Shown here: positions 9,466 through 22,910 of the stretch, piece by piece
How the letters are laid out: every line of letters starts with the position of its first letter
Position numbering within the stretch: the stretch's first letter is position 1
Assembly: GCA_012927585.1 (NCBI GenBank)
Contig: JABBOY010000042.1
Span: forward strand, 62,001-126,000
Reading direction: 5' to 3'
DNA from: Glaciimonas sp.
Lineage (GTDB): Bacteria > Pseudomonadota > Gammaproteobacteria > Burkholderiales > Burkholderiaceae_D
DNA length: 64,000 nt
The notes under the pieces: model-generated
Databases searched by the model: none
What the model was told of the DNA's origin: nothing
Seen by the model: the letters and a program-made list of their open reading frames with translations, nothing else
Translations under genes and position numbers: made by a program

Positions 9466-10297
9466 CAGCCATTGCCACCTGGACGCGCACGAATTCGGCG
9501 CCGATGGCGGCTTGACGGGGGCATCAGTGGCGCACAAGGCGGCGCAACTGGGGGTCGACTGGATTGTCATTCCGGCGGTGGAGTCCGGCAATTTCACGGC
9601 GGTTGCCGCCTTGGCGCACAGCCAACCGAATTGCGCGTATGCGCTGGGGATTCATCCGATCTTCGTGCCGCAGGCGCAGCAAGCCGATTTAGACGCTTTG
9701 CGCCAGCGCGTGGCGGCTGCAATGGCTGACCCGCGCCTGGTCGCAATCGGCGAAATCGGACTCGATTTCTTCCTGCCCAACCTGAAAACTGCAACCATGG
9801 CTGAAAAGCAAACCTATTTCTACCGCGAACAATTGAAAATCGCCCGCGACTTCGGCCTGCCGGTGCTGTTGCATGTGCGACGCTCGCAGGATTTGATACT
9901 CAAGCAGTTGCGCATAATTGCCGTTCCCGGCGGCATCGCGCATGCATTCAACGGCAGCCTGCAGCAAGCGCAAGCCTTCATCAATCTCGGTTTCAAGCTG
10001 GGCTTTGGCGGCGCGATGACTTTCCCGCGTGCATTGCAGATTCGCCGTCTGGCCGTGGCGCTGCCGCTGGAAGCTATCGTGCTGGAAACCGATGCGCCGG
10101 ACATTTCGCCGGTATGGCTGCACCCGGCGCGCAACAGCCCGGAACAGTTGCCGCAGATTGGCTTGCACCTGGCCGAGCTGCGCGGGCAAGCGGCTAGCCA
10201 TGTCGCCAGCGTTACTTCCGCTAATGTTGCGGCGGTGCTGCCGAGATTGGCAACACTGGCGGCCTTGGCTGCCGCCAACTTTCAAGACGCTCGATAA
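9455..10297 (+). CDS. tatD: TatD family hydrolase
   Basis: [46 protein letters not shown]. Start taken as 9455; a frame-compatible ATG also exists at 9401. Confidence 0.9.
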   Translation: MWIDSHCHLDAHEFGADGGLTGASVAHKAAQLGVDWIVIPAVESGNFTAVAALAHSQPNCAYALGIHPIFVPQAQQADLDALRQRVAAAMADPRLVAIGEIGLDFFLPNLKTATMAEKQTYFYREQLKIARDFGLPVLLHVRRSQDLILKQLRIIAVPGGIAHAFNGSLQQAQAFINLGFKLGFGGAMTFPRALQIRRLAVALPLEAIVLETDAPDISPVWLHPARNSPEQLPQIGLHLAELRGQAASHVASVTSANVAAVLPRLATLAALAAANFQDAR

Positions 10298-10388
10298 CGT
10301 TATATAAAAATGACGGAGTATGCCTATAAATGGCTTATTCTCCGCATGCATTCATTGCAGCATCAAAAAATACGTATTGCAGTATGTT
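10298..10388 (+). repeat. Dispersed intergenic element, copy 1
   Basis: GGAGTATGCCTATAAATGGCTTATTCTCCGCATGCATTCATTGCAGCATCAAAAAATACGTATTGCAGTATG. Confidence 0.8.
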
Positions 10389-10417
10389 AAATTTTTTAGT
10401 TCCTCATATAAATATCC

Positions 10418-12868
10418 ATGCGTAGCGCCATCATCGGCTTTGTGATCGGTATCGTCTGGTTGCAAAACCAGCCGGTGTTGCCGACTTTGACGCTTACGTT
10501 GCTGTTGCTGGCGGCAGCGGTGCTCGGCATGGCGGCTTGCCGTTCGCTGCGACCGGTTTTGCGGCCGGCTTTATTGCTGGCCTGTGGCACCATGTTGGGC
10601 TTCGTCTGGGCGGGATTGCTGGCGCAGCAGCGTTTGGCGCATGCGTTGCCGGACGATTGGGAAGGGCGCGACGTAACGGTGATTGGCACCGTTGACAGCC
10701 TGCCTTACCGCTTCGATCAGGGTGTGCGCTTCAATCTGGCGCTGGAGCAGATGCTGGTGTTGCAGTCGGACGGCAGCACATTGGCGACGCCTGATTTGCC
10801 GCCCAATTTTCCTCCTAAAATCGCTTTGTCCTGGTATTCGATGCCGGCAGCGGATGTGGTGCCGGCAGTCGAGCCCGGTGAGCGCTGGCAACTCACGGTG
10901 CGCCTGAAAAAACCACACGGCAATGCCAATCCCGACGGCTTCGATTATGAAGTCTGGCTGCTGGAGCAGAACCTGCGTGCCACCGGTACTGTGCGCCCGG
11001 ATGCGCAAGCGACGCTGAAGAACCGGCGCTTGTCGGACTTCGTGTTCAGCGTCGGTAATCTGGTCGAATACTGCCGCGCCGGACTGCGCGAGCGCATTTA
11101 TGCCGCCTTGCCCGAGCATGAATATGCCTACGCCGGCGTGATTGTCGCGCTGGTGGTCGGCGACCAGCGCGGGATCGATCAAAGCGACTGGAAAGTATTC
11201 AACCGCAGCGGCATCGGCCACCTGATTTCGATTTCCGGCCTGCATATCACAATGGTGGCCGGCTTGTTTGCTGCGTTGGCGCAATGGCTGTGGCGGCGCT
11301 CATTGTTTACCAGTGCCGAGTTGCCCTTGCTGTTGCCGGCGCAAAAAGTCGCGGCGTTAAGCGGAGTCGTGATTGCGCTGCTGTATGTGCTGCTGGCTGG
11401 TTTCGGGGTGCCGGCGCAGCGTACTTTGTACATGTTGACAGTGGTCGCAGTTGCGCTCTGGTGCGGCCGCTTGACCAGCGTTTCGCATGTACTGTGCACT
11501 GCATTGCTAGTGGTAGTTGTGCTCGACCCCTGGGCCGTGCTGTGGCCCGGATATTGGCTGTCATTCGGCGCGGTGGCGAGCATCCTGTATGCCAGCGTCG
11601 GGCGCGCCCAGCCGCAGCGCCATTTAACTGAGATGCCCGACAGAATGACACGCTGGCGCAGTGCGCTGACATCCGCTGGCCATACCCAATACGTGGTGAC
11701 GCTGGGCCTGGTGCCGCTGACGATGCTGCTGTTTGGTCAAGTGTCGCTGGTCAGCCCGGTAGCCAACGCGGTCGCGATTCCATTGGTCGGTTTGCTGGTG
11801 ACGCCGCTGGCCTTATTGGGCAGCGTGCTGCCGGCACCATTATCGGGCTGGATTTTGGTCGCCGCGCATGCGCTGGTGGCGTGGCTGGCGGACGGTTTGC
11901 AGTGGCTGGCCGGTTTGCCGTGGGCGGTTTGGTCGGCGCCGCTGCCGTCCTGGTGGATTTTTCTGTTCGCTTTGCTGGGAACCGTGTGGTTGCTGGCACC
12001 GCGCGGTTGGCCGCTGCGTTGGCTGGGTTTGGCTGGCTGGTTGCCGCTGCTGCTGAACAGTCCGACCCAACCGCAGCCGGGCCAGATGTGGGTGACGGCT
12101 TTCGATGTCGGCCAGGGCATGGCCTTGCTGATTGAGACCAGGCAACACCGGCTGCTGTACGACACCGGTGCGTACTATTCTCCGCAGTCGAACGGCGGCA
12201 ATCGCGTCATCCTGCCGTACCTGAAGGCGCGCGGTATTGCGACACTGGATGGACTGATCGTGAGCCACAACGACAGCGATCACTCCGGCGGCGCACTGTC
12301 GATTCTGGACGAAATTACGGTCGGCCAGGTCTGGTCTTCGCTGGCGCTGACAAGCCCAATCGTCGCTGCTGCGCCGCGCCATCGGCATTGCGTGGCAGGG
12401 CAATCGTGGCAATGGGATGGCGTCCGGTTCGACATGCTGCATCCGCAAGCTTTGAGCCTGGATAACCCGAAGCAGAAGCCGAATGCGCTCAGTTGCACCC
12501 TGAAAATCAGCACCGGCAGCCTTTCGATCTTGCTGCCGGGCGATATCGAGGCGGCGCAAGAATCCGAGTTGCTGGGCAGTAATCGGGACGCATTGCGTGC
12601 TAATGTACTGCTAGCGCCGCATCACGGCAGCGGCACTTCGTCGACCATCGCCTTCCTGGACGCAGTCCAACCGGATCTGGCATTATTCCAGGTTGGCTAC
12701 CGCAATCGTTATCGGCATCCAAAGTTAGAAATTTTCGAGCGTTATGGCGCAATGGGGATACAGCGCCTGCGCAACGATGCATCCGGCGCAATCACCTTAC
12801 AATTCGATCAGACATTGCGCATTTCCGAATATCGCAGCAGCCATGCCCGCTATTGGTATGGACGCTGA
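10418..12868 (+). CDS. comEC: DNA internalization-related competence protein ComEC/Rec2
   Basis: 816 aa: membrane N-terminus, HLISISGLHITMVAGL, C-terminal MBL domain (VTAFDVGQGMALLIETRQHRLLYDTG, VSHNDSDHSGGA, LLAPHHGS). Confidence 0.95.
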   Translation: MRSAIIGFVIGIVWLQNQPVLPTLTLTLLLLAAAVLGMAACRSLRPVLRPALLLACGTMLGFVWAGLLAQQRLAHALPDDWEGRDVTVIGTVDSLPYRFDQGVRFNLALEQMLVLQSDGSTLATPDLPPNFPPKIALSWYSMPAADVVPAVEPGERWQLTVRLKKPHGNANPDGFDYEVWLLEQNLRATGTVRPDAQATLKNRRLSDFVFSVGNLVEYCRAGLRERIYAALPEHEYAYAGVIVALVVGDQRGIDQSDWKVFNRSGIGHLISISGLHITMVAGLFAALAQWLWRRSLFTSAELPLLLPAQKVAALSGVVIALLYVLLAGFGVPAQRTLYMLTVVAVALWCGRLTSVSHVLCTALLVVVVLDPWAVLWPGYWLSFGAVASILYASVGRAQPQRHLTEMPDRMTRWRSALTSAGHTQYVVTLGLVPLTMLLFGQVSLVSPVANAVAIPLVGLLVTPLALLGSVLPAPLSGWILVAAHALVAWLADGLQWLAGLPWAVWSAPLPSWWIFLFALLGTVWLLAPRGWPLRWLGLAGWLPLLLNSPTQPQPGQMWVTAFDVGQGMALLIETRQHRLLYDTGAYYSPQSNGGNRVILPYLKARGIATLDGLIVSHNDSDHSGGALSILDEITVGQVWSSLALTSPIVAAAPRHRHCVAGQSWQWDGVRFDMLHPQALSLDNPKQKPNALSCTLKISTGSLSILLPGDIEAAQESELLGSNRDALRANVLLAPHHGSGTSSTIAFLDAVQPDLALFQVGYRNRYRHPKLEIFERYGAMGIQRLRNDASGAITLQFDQTLRISEYRSSHARYWYGR

Positions 12869-12987
12869 AACCTTAGGCCCAACTCGTATGGGCAAACGAC
12901 CAAAGCAGAGTATCTTGCGGCCTTTGCAGAGATCATCTCCTACCGTCTGATCCGTGAGTGGTATCCAGGACTAACTGCTGGTTTCGC

Positions 12988-13262
12988 GTAGGCTATTCGA
13001 CGCCGTTCCAAAGGAAAATTTTGTAAAGCTGGCCCGATGGATATCTATTGACCATTCGCATTGAAATGGGTGGCCAGACTTGACGCTTATTAAAAATGGC
13101 CAACTGATGTTTGTTGAGGTTAAGACGACTGACAAATTACATCACAGTCAGCTTGTGACAATTCCTGCACTCATCAAGGAAGCTGGCGCAGATATTTCTG
13201 TGCTCCAATTATCACGCTCTAACAATTCATTCAAGCCGAAGCCGCTTCGCGGCTCGGCTTAA
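12988..13262 (+). pseudogene. VRR-NUC-like domain protein remnant with in-frame TGA at 13062
   Basis: RLFDAVPKENFVKLARWISIDHSH*NGWPDLTLIKNGQLMFVEVKTTDKLHHSQLVTIPALIKEAGADISVLQL; GWPDLTL...FVEVKTTD is the PD-(D/E)XK/VRR-NUC core. Confidence 0.65.
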
Positions 13263-13275
13263 TTCAGGCGTAAGC
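13216..13275 (+). other. Integron attC-like site 1
   Basis: GCTCTAACAATTCATTCAAGCCGAAGCCGCTTCGCGGCTCGGCTTAATTCAGGCGTAAGC. 5' RYYYAAC core, central hairpin GCCGAAGCCGCTTCGCGGCTCGGC, 3' GCGTAAG resembling GCGTTAG with one base lost. About 60 bp. Confidence 0.8.
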
Positions 13276-13323
13276 TCACTCGAAAGTTGAAAATAGCACC
13301 AATTAAGGTATGATTTATATACT

Positions 13324-13587
13324 ATGCATATTTTCGAATTTGACCGATCCAAAAGCGAATCCAACCTCGTAAAGCACAACATCGATTTTATGGATGCACA
13401 GTTGCTTTGGAGTGATCCAATGTTGTTGGAGATTCCGGCAAAAACGGAGGACGAACCTCGGTATCTGGTGATCGGGCTTATCGATGGGAAACATTGGTCA
13501 GCCGTCGTCACCTATAGAGGCGCAAATATTCGACTTATTTCTGTTCGCCGGTCACGATCTGAGGAGGTGGCACTGTATGAAAGCTAA
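13324..13587 (+). CDS. BrnT-family toxin
   Basis: MHIFEFDRSKSESNLVKHNIDFMDAQLLWSDPMLLEIPAKTEDEPRYLVIGLIDGKHWSAVVTYRGANIRLISVRRSRSEEVALYE: BrnT pattern. Confidence 0.85.
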   Translation: MHIFEFDRSKSESNLVKHNIDFMDAQLLWSDPMLLEIPAKTEDEPRYLVIGLIDGKHWSAVVTYRGANIRLISVRRSRSEEVALYES

Positions 13588-13846
13588 AGATTTCGAGCAA
13601 CATTTTGACGAGAGTGTCGACATTACTGGTTCTTTGGATTTATCCAAGGCGAAGCGCGTTTTGCAGCAGCAAAAACGCGTGAATGTCGATTTTCCCACAT
13701 GGATGATTGAGTCGTTAGATCGAGAAGCAAGCAAGCTCGGCGTTACTCGGCAATCCATTATCAAAGTATGGCTGGCTGAGCGCCTTGAAGCGAGCGCTTC
13801 CAACTCTTCGTTCCAACGGATGCGGACCGACGCGGCGCACCGTTGA
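13577..13846 (+). CDS. BrnA/CopG-like antitoxin with C-terminal run-on into an attC-like site
   Basis: Starts inside the end of brnT. DFPTWMIESLDREASKLGVTRQSIIKVWLAERLE is RHH-like; the tail SNSSFQRMRTDAAHR is encoded by attC-like DNA. Confidence 0.8.
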   Translation: MKAKDFEQHFDESVDITGSLDLSKAKRVLQQQKRVNVDFPTWMIESLDREASKLGVTRQSIIKVWLAERLEASASNSSFQRMRTDAAHR

Positions 13847-13872
13847 TTCCGACCTTACTTTGCCCGTTGGAG
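13798..13872 (+). other. Integron attC-like site 2
   Basis: TTCCAAC...CGTTGGAG outer cores, inner CCAACGG/CCGTTGA pairing, placed directly after the TA genes. Confidence 0.5.
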
Positions 13873-14007
13873 AGGTTCGATGGTTCGGGCAGGATGTTGC
13901 CTGAATTCCCTGCTTCGCCCTAAACGGTGACAATATTAACGGCTTGATAGCTCCAATAGTTTCAAATATTTATTGATTTATAAATAATCGCTCAACTGTT
14001 TTCCAGG

Positions 14008-14832
14008 TTGAAACCCCAGACCATGATGCCAAACAAACCATTACTCCATTTCGCCCACGCCAACAGTTATCCGGCCGGCACTTATCACGTATTTTTCCAG
14101 TATCTGCAACAGCATTACCGGGTGCAGGCGCTCGACATGCATGCCCATAATCCGAAATACCCGGTCAAAAACGGCTGGCGCGCGCTGAAACAGGAATTGA
14201 TCGACGATATGGCGGCGCGCTATGCTGAGCCGGTGATCCTGGTCGGTCATTCACTGGGCGGCATGCTCAGTCTGATGGTGGCCAAGGATCGGCCCGATCT
14301 GGTGCGTTGCGTGGTGTTGCTGGATTCGCCGGTGGTAGCGGGGTGGCGCGCATTGCTGTTGCGGGTCGCCAAATCGACTGGCCAGGATTTAAAATTCTCT
14401 CCGGCGCGGCGGTCGATCAAGCGCCGCAATGTATGGCCCGATGCCGACGCCGCATTTGCATATTTCGCTGCCAAGAAGATGTTTGCAATCTGGCCGCCGC
14501 AAGTGTTGCACGATTACCTGGATAGTGGACTGGTGCCGCACCCGAATGGCGTGACACTACGCTTCACGCGTGAAATCGAGACCGCGGTCTATCGCAGCCT
14601 GCCGCATCATCTCGGCAAGATCGTGCAGATGCCGTTTCCGGTGCCGGTCGGGTTTGTCGGCGGCATCGATTCGGTCGAATGCCGGCAAGCCGGTATGGCT
14701 GCAACCCGGCGCCTGGTCGGGCGGCATAGTCGGAAAATTCCAGGTAGTCACCTGTTTCCGATGGAGTCGCCGGCGCTGGCCGCTAGCGCCTTGCACGACA
14801 TGATCCGGTCGCTTGTGCCGTCGCAGGAGTAG
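14008..14832 (+). CDS. Alpha/beta hydrolase
   Basis: LLHFAHANSYPAGTY, ILVGHSLGGMLSLMVA nucleophile elbow. Confidence 0.88.
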   Translation: MKPQTMMPNKPLLHFAHANSYPAGTYHVFFQYLQQHYRVQALDMHAHNPKYPVKNGWRALKQELIDDMAARYAEPVILVGHSLGGMLSLMVAKDRPDLVRCVVLLDSPVVAGWRALLLRVAKSTGQDLKFSPARRSIKRRNVWPDADAAFAYFAAKKMFAIWPPQVLHDYLDSGLVPHPNGVTLRFTREIETAVYRSLPHHLGKIVQMPFPVPVGFVGGIDSVECRQAGMAATRRLVGRHSRKIPGSHLFPMESPALAASALHDMIRSLVPSQE

Positions 14833-14835
14833 GCC

Positions 14836-15795
14836 ATGTTGCGATTTACTGCAAAATTGTTGATTGGCGGTTTGCTGCTGGCGCATGCCATCCTGGTGCG
14901 CGCCGATGTTGTCTCCAACACACAGCCGGATTTCCAGACCGTGATGGCGCAAGGCAAATCCAGCATCGCGCTGGATATTGATAACGATAGCCTGCTGATG
15001 AACCGGAATGACGGTTTTTATAGCAGCGGGGTGCGCCTGACGCAGCAATATGCGTTGGATGTAGCGGGTGTAGCCGGCAGTGCATCGCACTTAGTGACAT
15101 ATGGATGGCGCATCGGCCATGAAATGTATACAGCGTCCGACATCAAGCTACCGCCGGCGCAAGTCAGAGCGCCGGATCATCCGTATGCTGCGTGGCTATA
15201 TGGCGGCCTGTTCCGGGAGAAGCGCCGGGTCGATGGCGCTTACACCAGGCTGGGTTTCGATCTGGGTTGCCTGGGGCCATGTGCAGCCGGCGAATGGGTG
15301 CAAACAAATTTGCACCGTTTGATCAACCAACCGTTGCCGCAGGGCTGGAGCCGCCAGATGAAAAATGAGTTCGGGGCGGTGCTATATGCCGATGTCGCAC
15401 CGGCGCGCTGGTCATTGCAGTCCTGGTTGGATCTGCAGCCCAGCGTGCAGGGGCGTTTTGGTAATATTTTTACCGATGTGACTGCCGCAGTGACGCTGCG
15501 CGCCGGCATCCTGGGCGACTTGCCGGCGGCGCCTACGCAGCATCTGTATCTAAAGCTCGGGGCGCGCGCAGTCGGCCGCGATGCGTCCCTGCAAGGCGGA
15601 TATTTTTCCAAAGACAATTTACATACGGTGCGCCCGCAGCGCCTGGTGGGGCAAGCGGAAGCCGGCCTGCAGTGGGTTCGGCCGCCCTTTGCCTTGCAGG
15701 CCGCAATCGTGCGGCGCAGCAATGAAATTCGCGATTTACCCGCGTCGGATGGCGCGCAAAATTTTGCCCGATTACAACTGGTATATTCGCCCTGA
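14836..15795 (+). CDS. LpxR-like (DUF2219) outer-membrane lipid A deacylase family protein
   Basis: Signal peptide, then DNDSLLMNRNDGFYSSGVRLTQQY, DHPYAAWLYGG, TRLGFDLGCLGPCAAGEWVQTNLHRLI. Confidence 0.82.
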   Translation: MLRFTAKLLIGGLLLAHAILVRADVVSNTQPDFQTVMAQGKSSIALDIDNDSLLMNRNDGFYSSGVRLTQQYALDVAGVAGSASHLVTYGWRIGHEMYTASDIKLPPAQVRAPDHPYAAWLYGGLFREKRRVDGAYTRLGFDLGCLGPCAAGEWVQTNLHRLINQPLPQGWSRQMKNEFGAVLYADVAPARWSLQSWLDLQPSVQGRFGNIFTDVTAAVTLRAGILGDLPAAPTQHLYLKLGARAVGRDASLQGGYFSKDNLHTVRPQRLVGQAEAGLQWVRPPFALQAAIVRRSNEIRDLPASDGAQNFARLQLVYSP

Positions 15796-15867
15796 GTTCC
15801 CTTGAGCATCAACTTAATTTGATGCTTGGAGAGCGGCCAAAATGTACTGGAATATCGGCGCTTATAG

Positions 15868-19802
<3,935 letters not shown>

Positions 19803-19866
19803 AATTGAGTTTTTCGGCCGTAAATATTCTGTTTTGCGACCGGACTCTTGATCTTGATTTTTCCCG

Positions 19867-20229
19867 ATGCGCTTGATCACCATTTCCTTAGTGCTGTTAC
19901 TGGCACTGATTCAACATCCGCTCTGGTTAGGCAAGGGCGGTTGGTTGCGTGTGTGGGATCTGGATCAGCAAGTCAATGATGCGCTTGACAAAAATATTGC
20001 ACTCAAGGCACGCAACGACAAGCTCGAATCGGAAGTTCGTGATTTGCAGAATGGCACCGGTGCGATTGAAGAGCAGGCCCGGTATGAACTGGGCATGATC
20101 AAGGAAGGCGAAATATTCGTTCAGTTGCTGCCGAACACAGGTGCCGCACCGCTCCAGATTGCACCGCCGCCGGTAGCGAAGATAACACCTCGCTCCAAGG
20201 TGCCTGCGGCTAAAGACCCCGCTCGGTAG
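19867..20229 (+). CDS. ftsB: Cell division protein FtsB
   Basis: Short TM N-terminus plus coiled coil ([56 protein letters not shown]) directly after eno. Confidence 0.93.
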   Translation: MRLITISLVLLLALIQHPLWLGKGGWLRVWDLDQQVNDALDKNIALKARNDKLESEVRDLQNGTGAIEEQARYELGMIKEGEIFVQLLPNTGAAPLQIAPPPVAKITPRSKVPAAKDPAR

Positions 20230-20273
20230 TGCTTGTGGCGCACAATTTGCGCCCGTTGCTCTTTTGACTTGAT

Positions 20274-21200
20274 TTATTTCAGCGACGCCAGCGCCACTCG
20301 CGCAGCGGCCAGATCCCAGGCAGCTTGACCTACGGTTTTAAATACCGGCACCGTCGGCACCTGCGATAAGCGAACCGTGCCATCCAATACCTCCGATAAC
20401 GCAGATACCTGGCTCCAATCGACTTTGGCCCGCAGCAGATCGCCTGCTTCATGCCGGGCACCATCCAGATCGTCCACTATAATTTTCCGCTCATGCAGCA
20501 ATTGCGACGGAAATTCCGCCATGTCCGGCTTGAAAGCGCCCACTCCGATAGCCAATGTGGCGGCGGCAATCTGGGTCGGAATAACCGGGGTTTTGGAAGT
20601 GGTTAAGGCGATCACTACATCGGTGGCGGGCAGCTCCGATTCCAGTTGCGCGGCCCAGAGGGGCATCGCGGTAATCCCGGAATGACACTCGCGCAATGCA
20701 GCGCAAAATGCTTTTGCCTTGTGCAGCGCAGTGGCGGCGATCCAGAACCGCGATATGCCAAAAAAATCCACCAGAGCATCGACGTGCGCTGCAGCCTGGA
20801 TTCCGGTGCCGATGATCAGCACCGATTCGGGTAATTTCGGCAACAGCGTCTGAATGCCGAGCAGCGTGATGGCCGCGGTGCGGCGCGCGGTAACCGTTGG
20901 GCCATCCAGCAGCATCAGCCGGCGTCCGCTGGCGGTTTCAAAAACGATCACTTCACCCTGGATTGCAGGCAGGCCGTGCTGCGCATTATTGGCATGCACT
21001 GTCACTAATTTGGTCACGCTAATATCGCTGCCGATGGCAGGCATGCACAGCAAAACGCTGGCCGGATCAATCGGCACCACCAGCCGCTCGGGAGCCTGGA
21101 TTTGCCGGCTGGCTAATTCGCGCATCGCTTGCGCGATTGCCGGCACCAGTCTGGAATAAGGCAACGCCTGCGCAGTTTGAATCGAATTCAGAATTTTCAT
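20274..21200 (-). CDS. Ornithine cyclodeaminase/mu-crystallin family protein
   Basis: LVTVHANNAQHGLPAIQGEVIVFETASGRRLMLLDGPTVTARRTAAITLLG, ESVLIIGTGIQAAAHVDAL. Start corrected to 21200. Confidence 0.88.
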   Translation of the reverse strand: MKILNSIQTAQALPYSRLVPAIAQAMRELASRQIQAPERLVVPIDPASVLLCMPAIGSDISVTKLVTVHANNAQHGLPAIQGEVIVFETASGRRLMLLDGPTVTARRTAAITLLGIQTLLPKLPESVLIIGTGIQAAAHVDALVDFFGISRFWIAATALHKAKAFCAALRECHSGITAMPLWAAQLESELPATDVVIALTTSKTPVIPTQIAAATLAIGVGAFKPDMAEFPSQLLHERKIIVDDLDGARHEAGDLLRAKVDWSQVSALSEVLDGTVRLSQVPTVPVFKTVGQAAWDLAAARVALASLK

Positions 21201-21208
21201 AGTAATAG

Positions 21209-21300
21209 ATTTATATTTTTTATAAGGAGTATATGCAAAAAACAATGGTTATCCGCATATATCTATTGCATTATTAAAAAATACATTAGCGGGTATATGT
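21209..21300 (+). repeat. Dispersed intergenic element, copy 2
   Basis: GGAGTATATGCAAAAAACAATGGTTATCCGCATATATCTATTGCATTATTAAAAAATACATTAGCGGGTATATG. Confidence 0.8.
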
Positions 21301-21363
21301 TTTTGAGAAATCTATTGCGTGAACCATCCGGGTGTACTGCACTTCGGCTCAAGATTGCGCAAT

Positions 21364-22347
21364 TCAATGCTTGCATGCGCTGTCAGGCAGCACGTATTCT
21401 ACCGGCACGTCGGTCACAAACAACTGTGCGCAATCGACTTTGTCGAACGCGTAGTGCTGGCCGCAAAAGTCGCAATTAATCTCCAGCGCGCCTTGCTCCT
21501 GCAGCGCATCCGTGATCTCGTCCTGGCCTAGCATTTTCAGCATGTTGCCGACTTTGTCGCGGCTGCAATTACAATTGAAGCGGGGTTGCCGGGGTTCGAA
21601 GACGCGGATAGTTTCTTCCCAGAACAGGCGCTGCATCAGGGTGCCGATGTCGGTCGATAGCAACTCGTCGCGCTGTAAGGTGGTTCCAAGCGCTACTGCG
21701 CGGTACCAGGTTTCCAGGTCATCTTCCACCGGGGCGTCGATGCCGCCGTCCTTGGGCAGTTTCTGCAGCAGCAAGCCGCGCGCTACCGCACCGTTGGCGG
21801 CAAGCCACAGCTTGGTGTCGAGCTGCTCGGAACGCAGCATGTAATTCTCGATTACTTCCGCCACCGTTTCGCCGTCCAGCGGCACGATGCCCTGATAGGC
21901 TTGCTGGCCCGGCAGTTTGTCGTGCGGATCGAGCGTGATCGCAAAGCGGCCTTTGCCATGTGCATGTATCAGTTGCTGCAAGCCGGCCGCGTCGTCGATG
22001 ACAACATCCGGCGCGAGCTTGGCGGTGGCGCGCAGTTGCAGATCGGCGTCGCACTCGACTACCAATAATCGCACCGGGCCATCGCCGTGGATTTGCATGA
22101 TGATCGCGCCATTAAATTTAAGATTGGCCGACAGCAACGCGGCTGCCGCCAGCATTTCGCCCAGCAGCGCCTTGACCGCTGACGGATAATCGCTATGCAC
22201 CAGAATCTGCTGCCAGGTATCGGATAATTCCACTAATTCGCCGCGCACCGCGGCGTTTTCGAACATGAATTTTTGCAGCGTATCTGCTGTATTTTCTGTA
22301 TTTGCGGTATTTGGAATATTTGCCATCATTATCCGATCCGTTTGCAT
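21364..22347 (-). CDS. hslO: Hsp33 family redox chaperone
   Basis: [24 protein letters not shown]..., C-terminal zinc motif [10 protein letters not shown]...[16 protein letters not shown]. Confidence 0.95.
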   Translation of the reverse strand: MQTDRIMMANIPNTANTENTADTLQKFMFENAAVRGELVELSDTWQQILVHSDYPSAVKALLGEMLAAAALLSANLKFNGAIIMQIHGDGPVRLLVVECDADLQLRATAKLAPDVVIDDAAGLQQLIHAHGKGRFAITLDPHDKLPGQQAYQGIVPLDGETVAEVIENYMLRSEQLDTKLWLAANGAVARGLLLQKLPKDGGIDAPVEDDLETWYRAVALGTTLQRDELLSTDIGTLMQRLFWEETIRVFEPRQPRFNCNCSRDKVGNMLKMLGQDEITDALQEQGALEINCDFCGQHYAFDKVDCAQLFVTDVPVEYVLPDSACKH

Positions 22348-22853
22348 TCTGTTTTGAATAATTGACCGCGCGCGACGTAACTGGCAGCGCTGGCCTGGAG
22401 TTGCGCCACGTCCTGTTCGCTCAAGCTGCGCACGGCTTTGGCAGGCGCGCCGATGATCAGGCTATTGTCGGGAAATTCCTTGCCTTCGGTGACCAGCGCA
22501 CCCGCGCCGATCAGACAATTTTTGCCGATTTTTGCGCCATTGAGAATTATTGCCTGGATGCCGATCAGCGAACCGTCGCCGATGGTGCAGCCGTGCAGCA
22601 TCGCCTGATGGCCGACCGTGACATTTTCACCGATAGAAAGCGGATAACCGATATCGGTATGCAGTACGCAGGATTCCTGCACATTGCTGTTTTTGCCTAC
22701 GCTGATACGTTCATTGTCGCCGCGCAGCGTGACTTCGAACCAGACGCTGGCGTTGGCCGCAATGTCGATTTTGCCGATCAGGTTGGCGCTGTCGGCGATA
22801 AAGGCCGAAGGATCGATTTGGGGCGCGTGCGCGCCCAATTGGTAAATGGCCAT
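22329..22853 (-). CDS. Gamma-carbonic anhydrase-like left-handed beta-helix protein
   Basis: Hexapeptide repeats: [86 protein letters not shown]. Confidence 0.92.
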   Translation of the reverse strand: MAIYQLGAHAPQIDPSAFIADSANLIGKIDIAANASVWFEVTLRGDNERISVGKNSNVQESCVLHTDIGYPLSIGENVTVGHQAMLHGCTIGDGSLIGIQAIILNGAKIGKNCLIGAGALVTEGKEFPDNSLIIGAPAKAVRSLSEQDVAQLQASAASYVARGQLFKTECKRIG

Positions 22854-22910
22854 GTTGTTCCGTAAAATAAGGGGTTAAATTTTGTATGGCGTCATTTTAA
22901 CGCTGCCCGC

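Noticed and set aside
12880-12990. Frame TKAEYLAAFAEIISYRLIREWYPGLTAGFA* downstream of comEC, and CTTAGGCCCAACTC as a possible further attC core
   Set aside because: Too short and degraded to assign; noted only as context for the cassette cluster.
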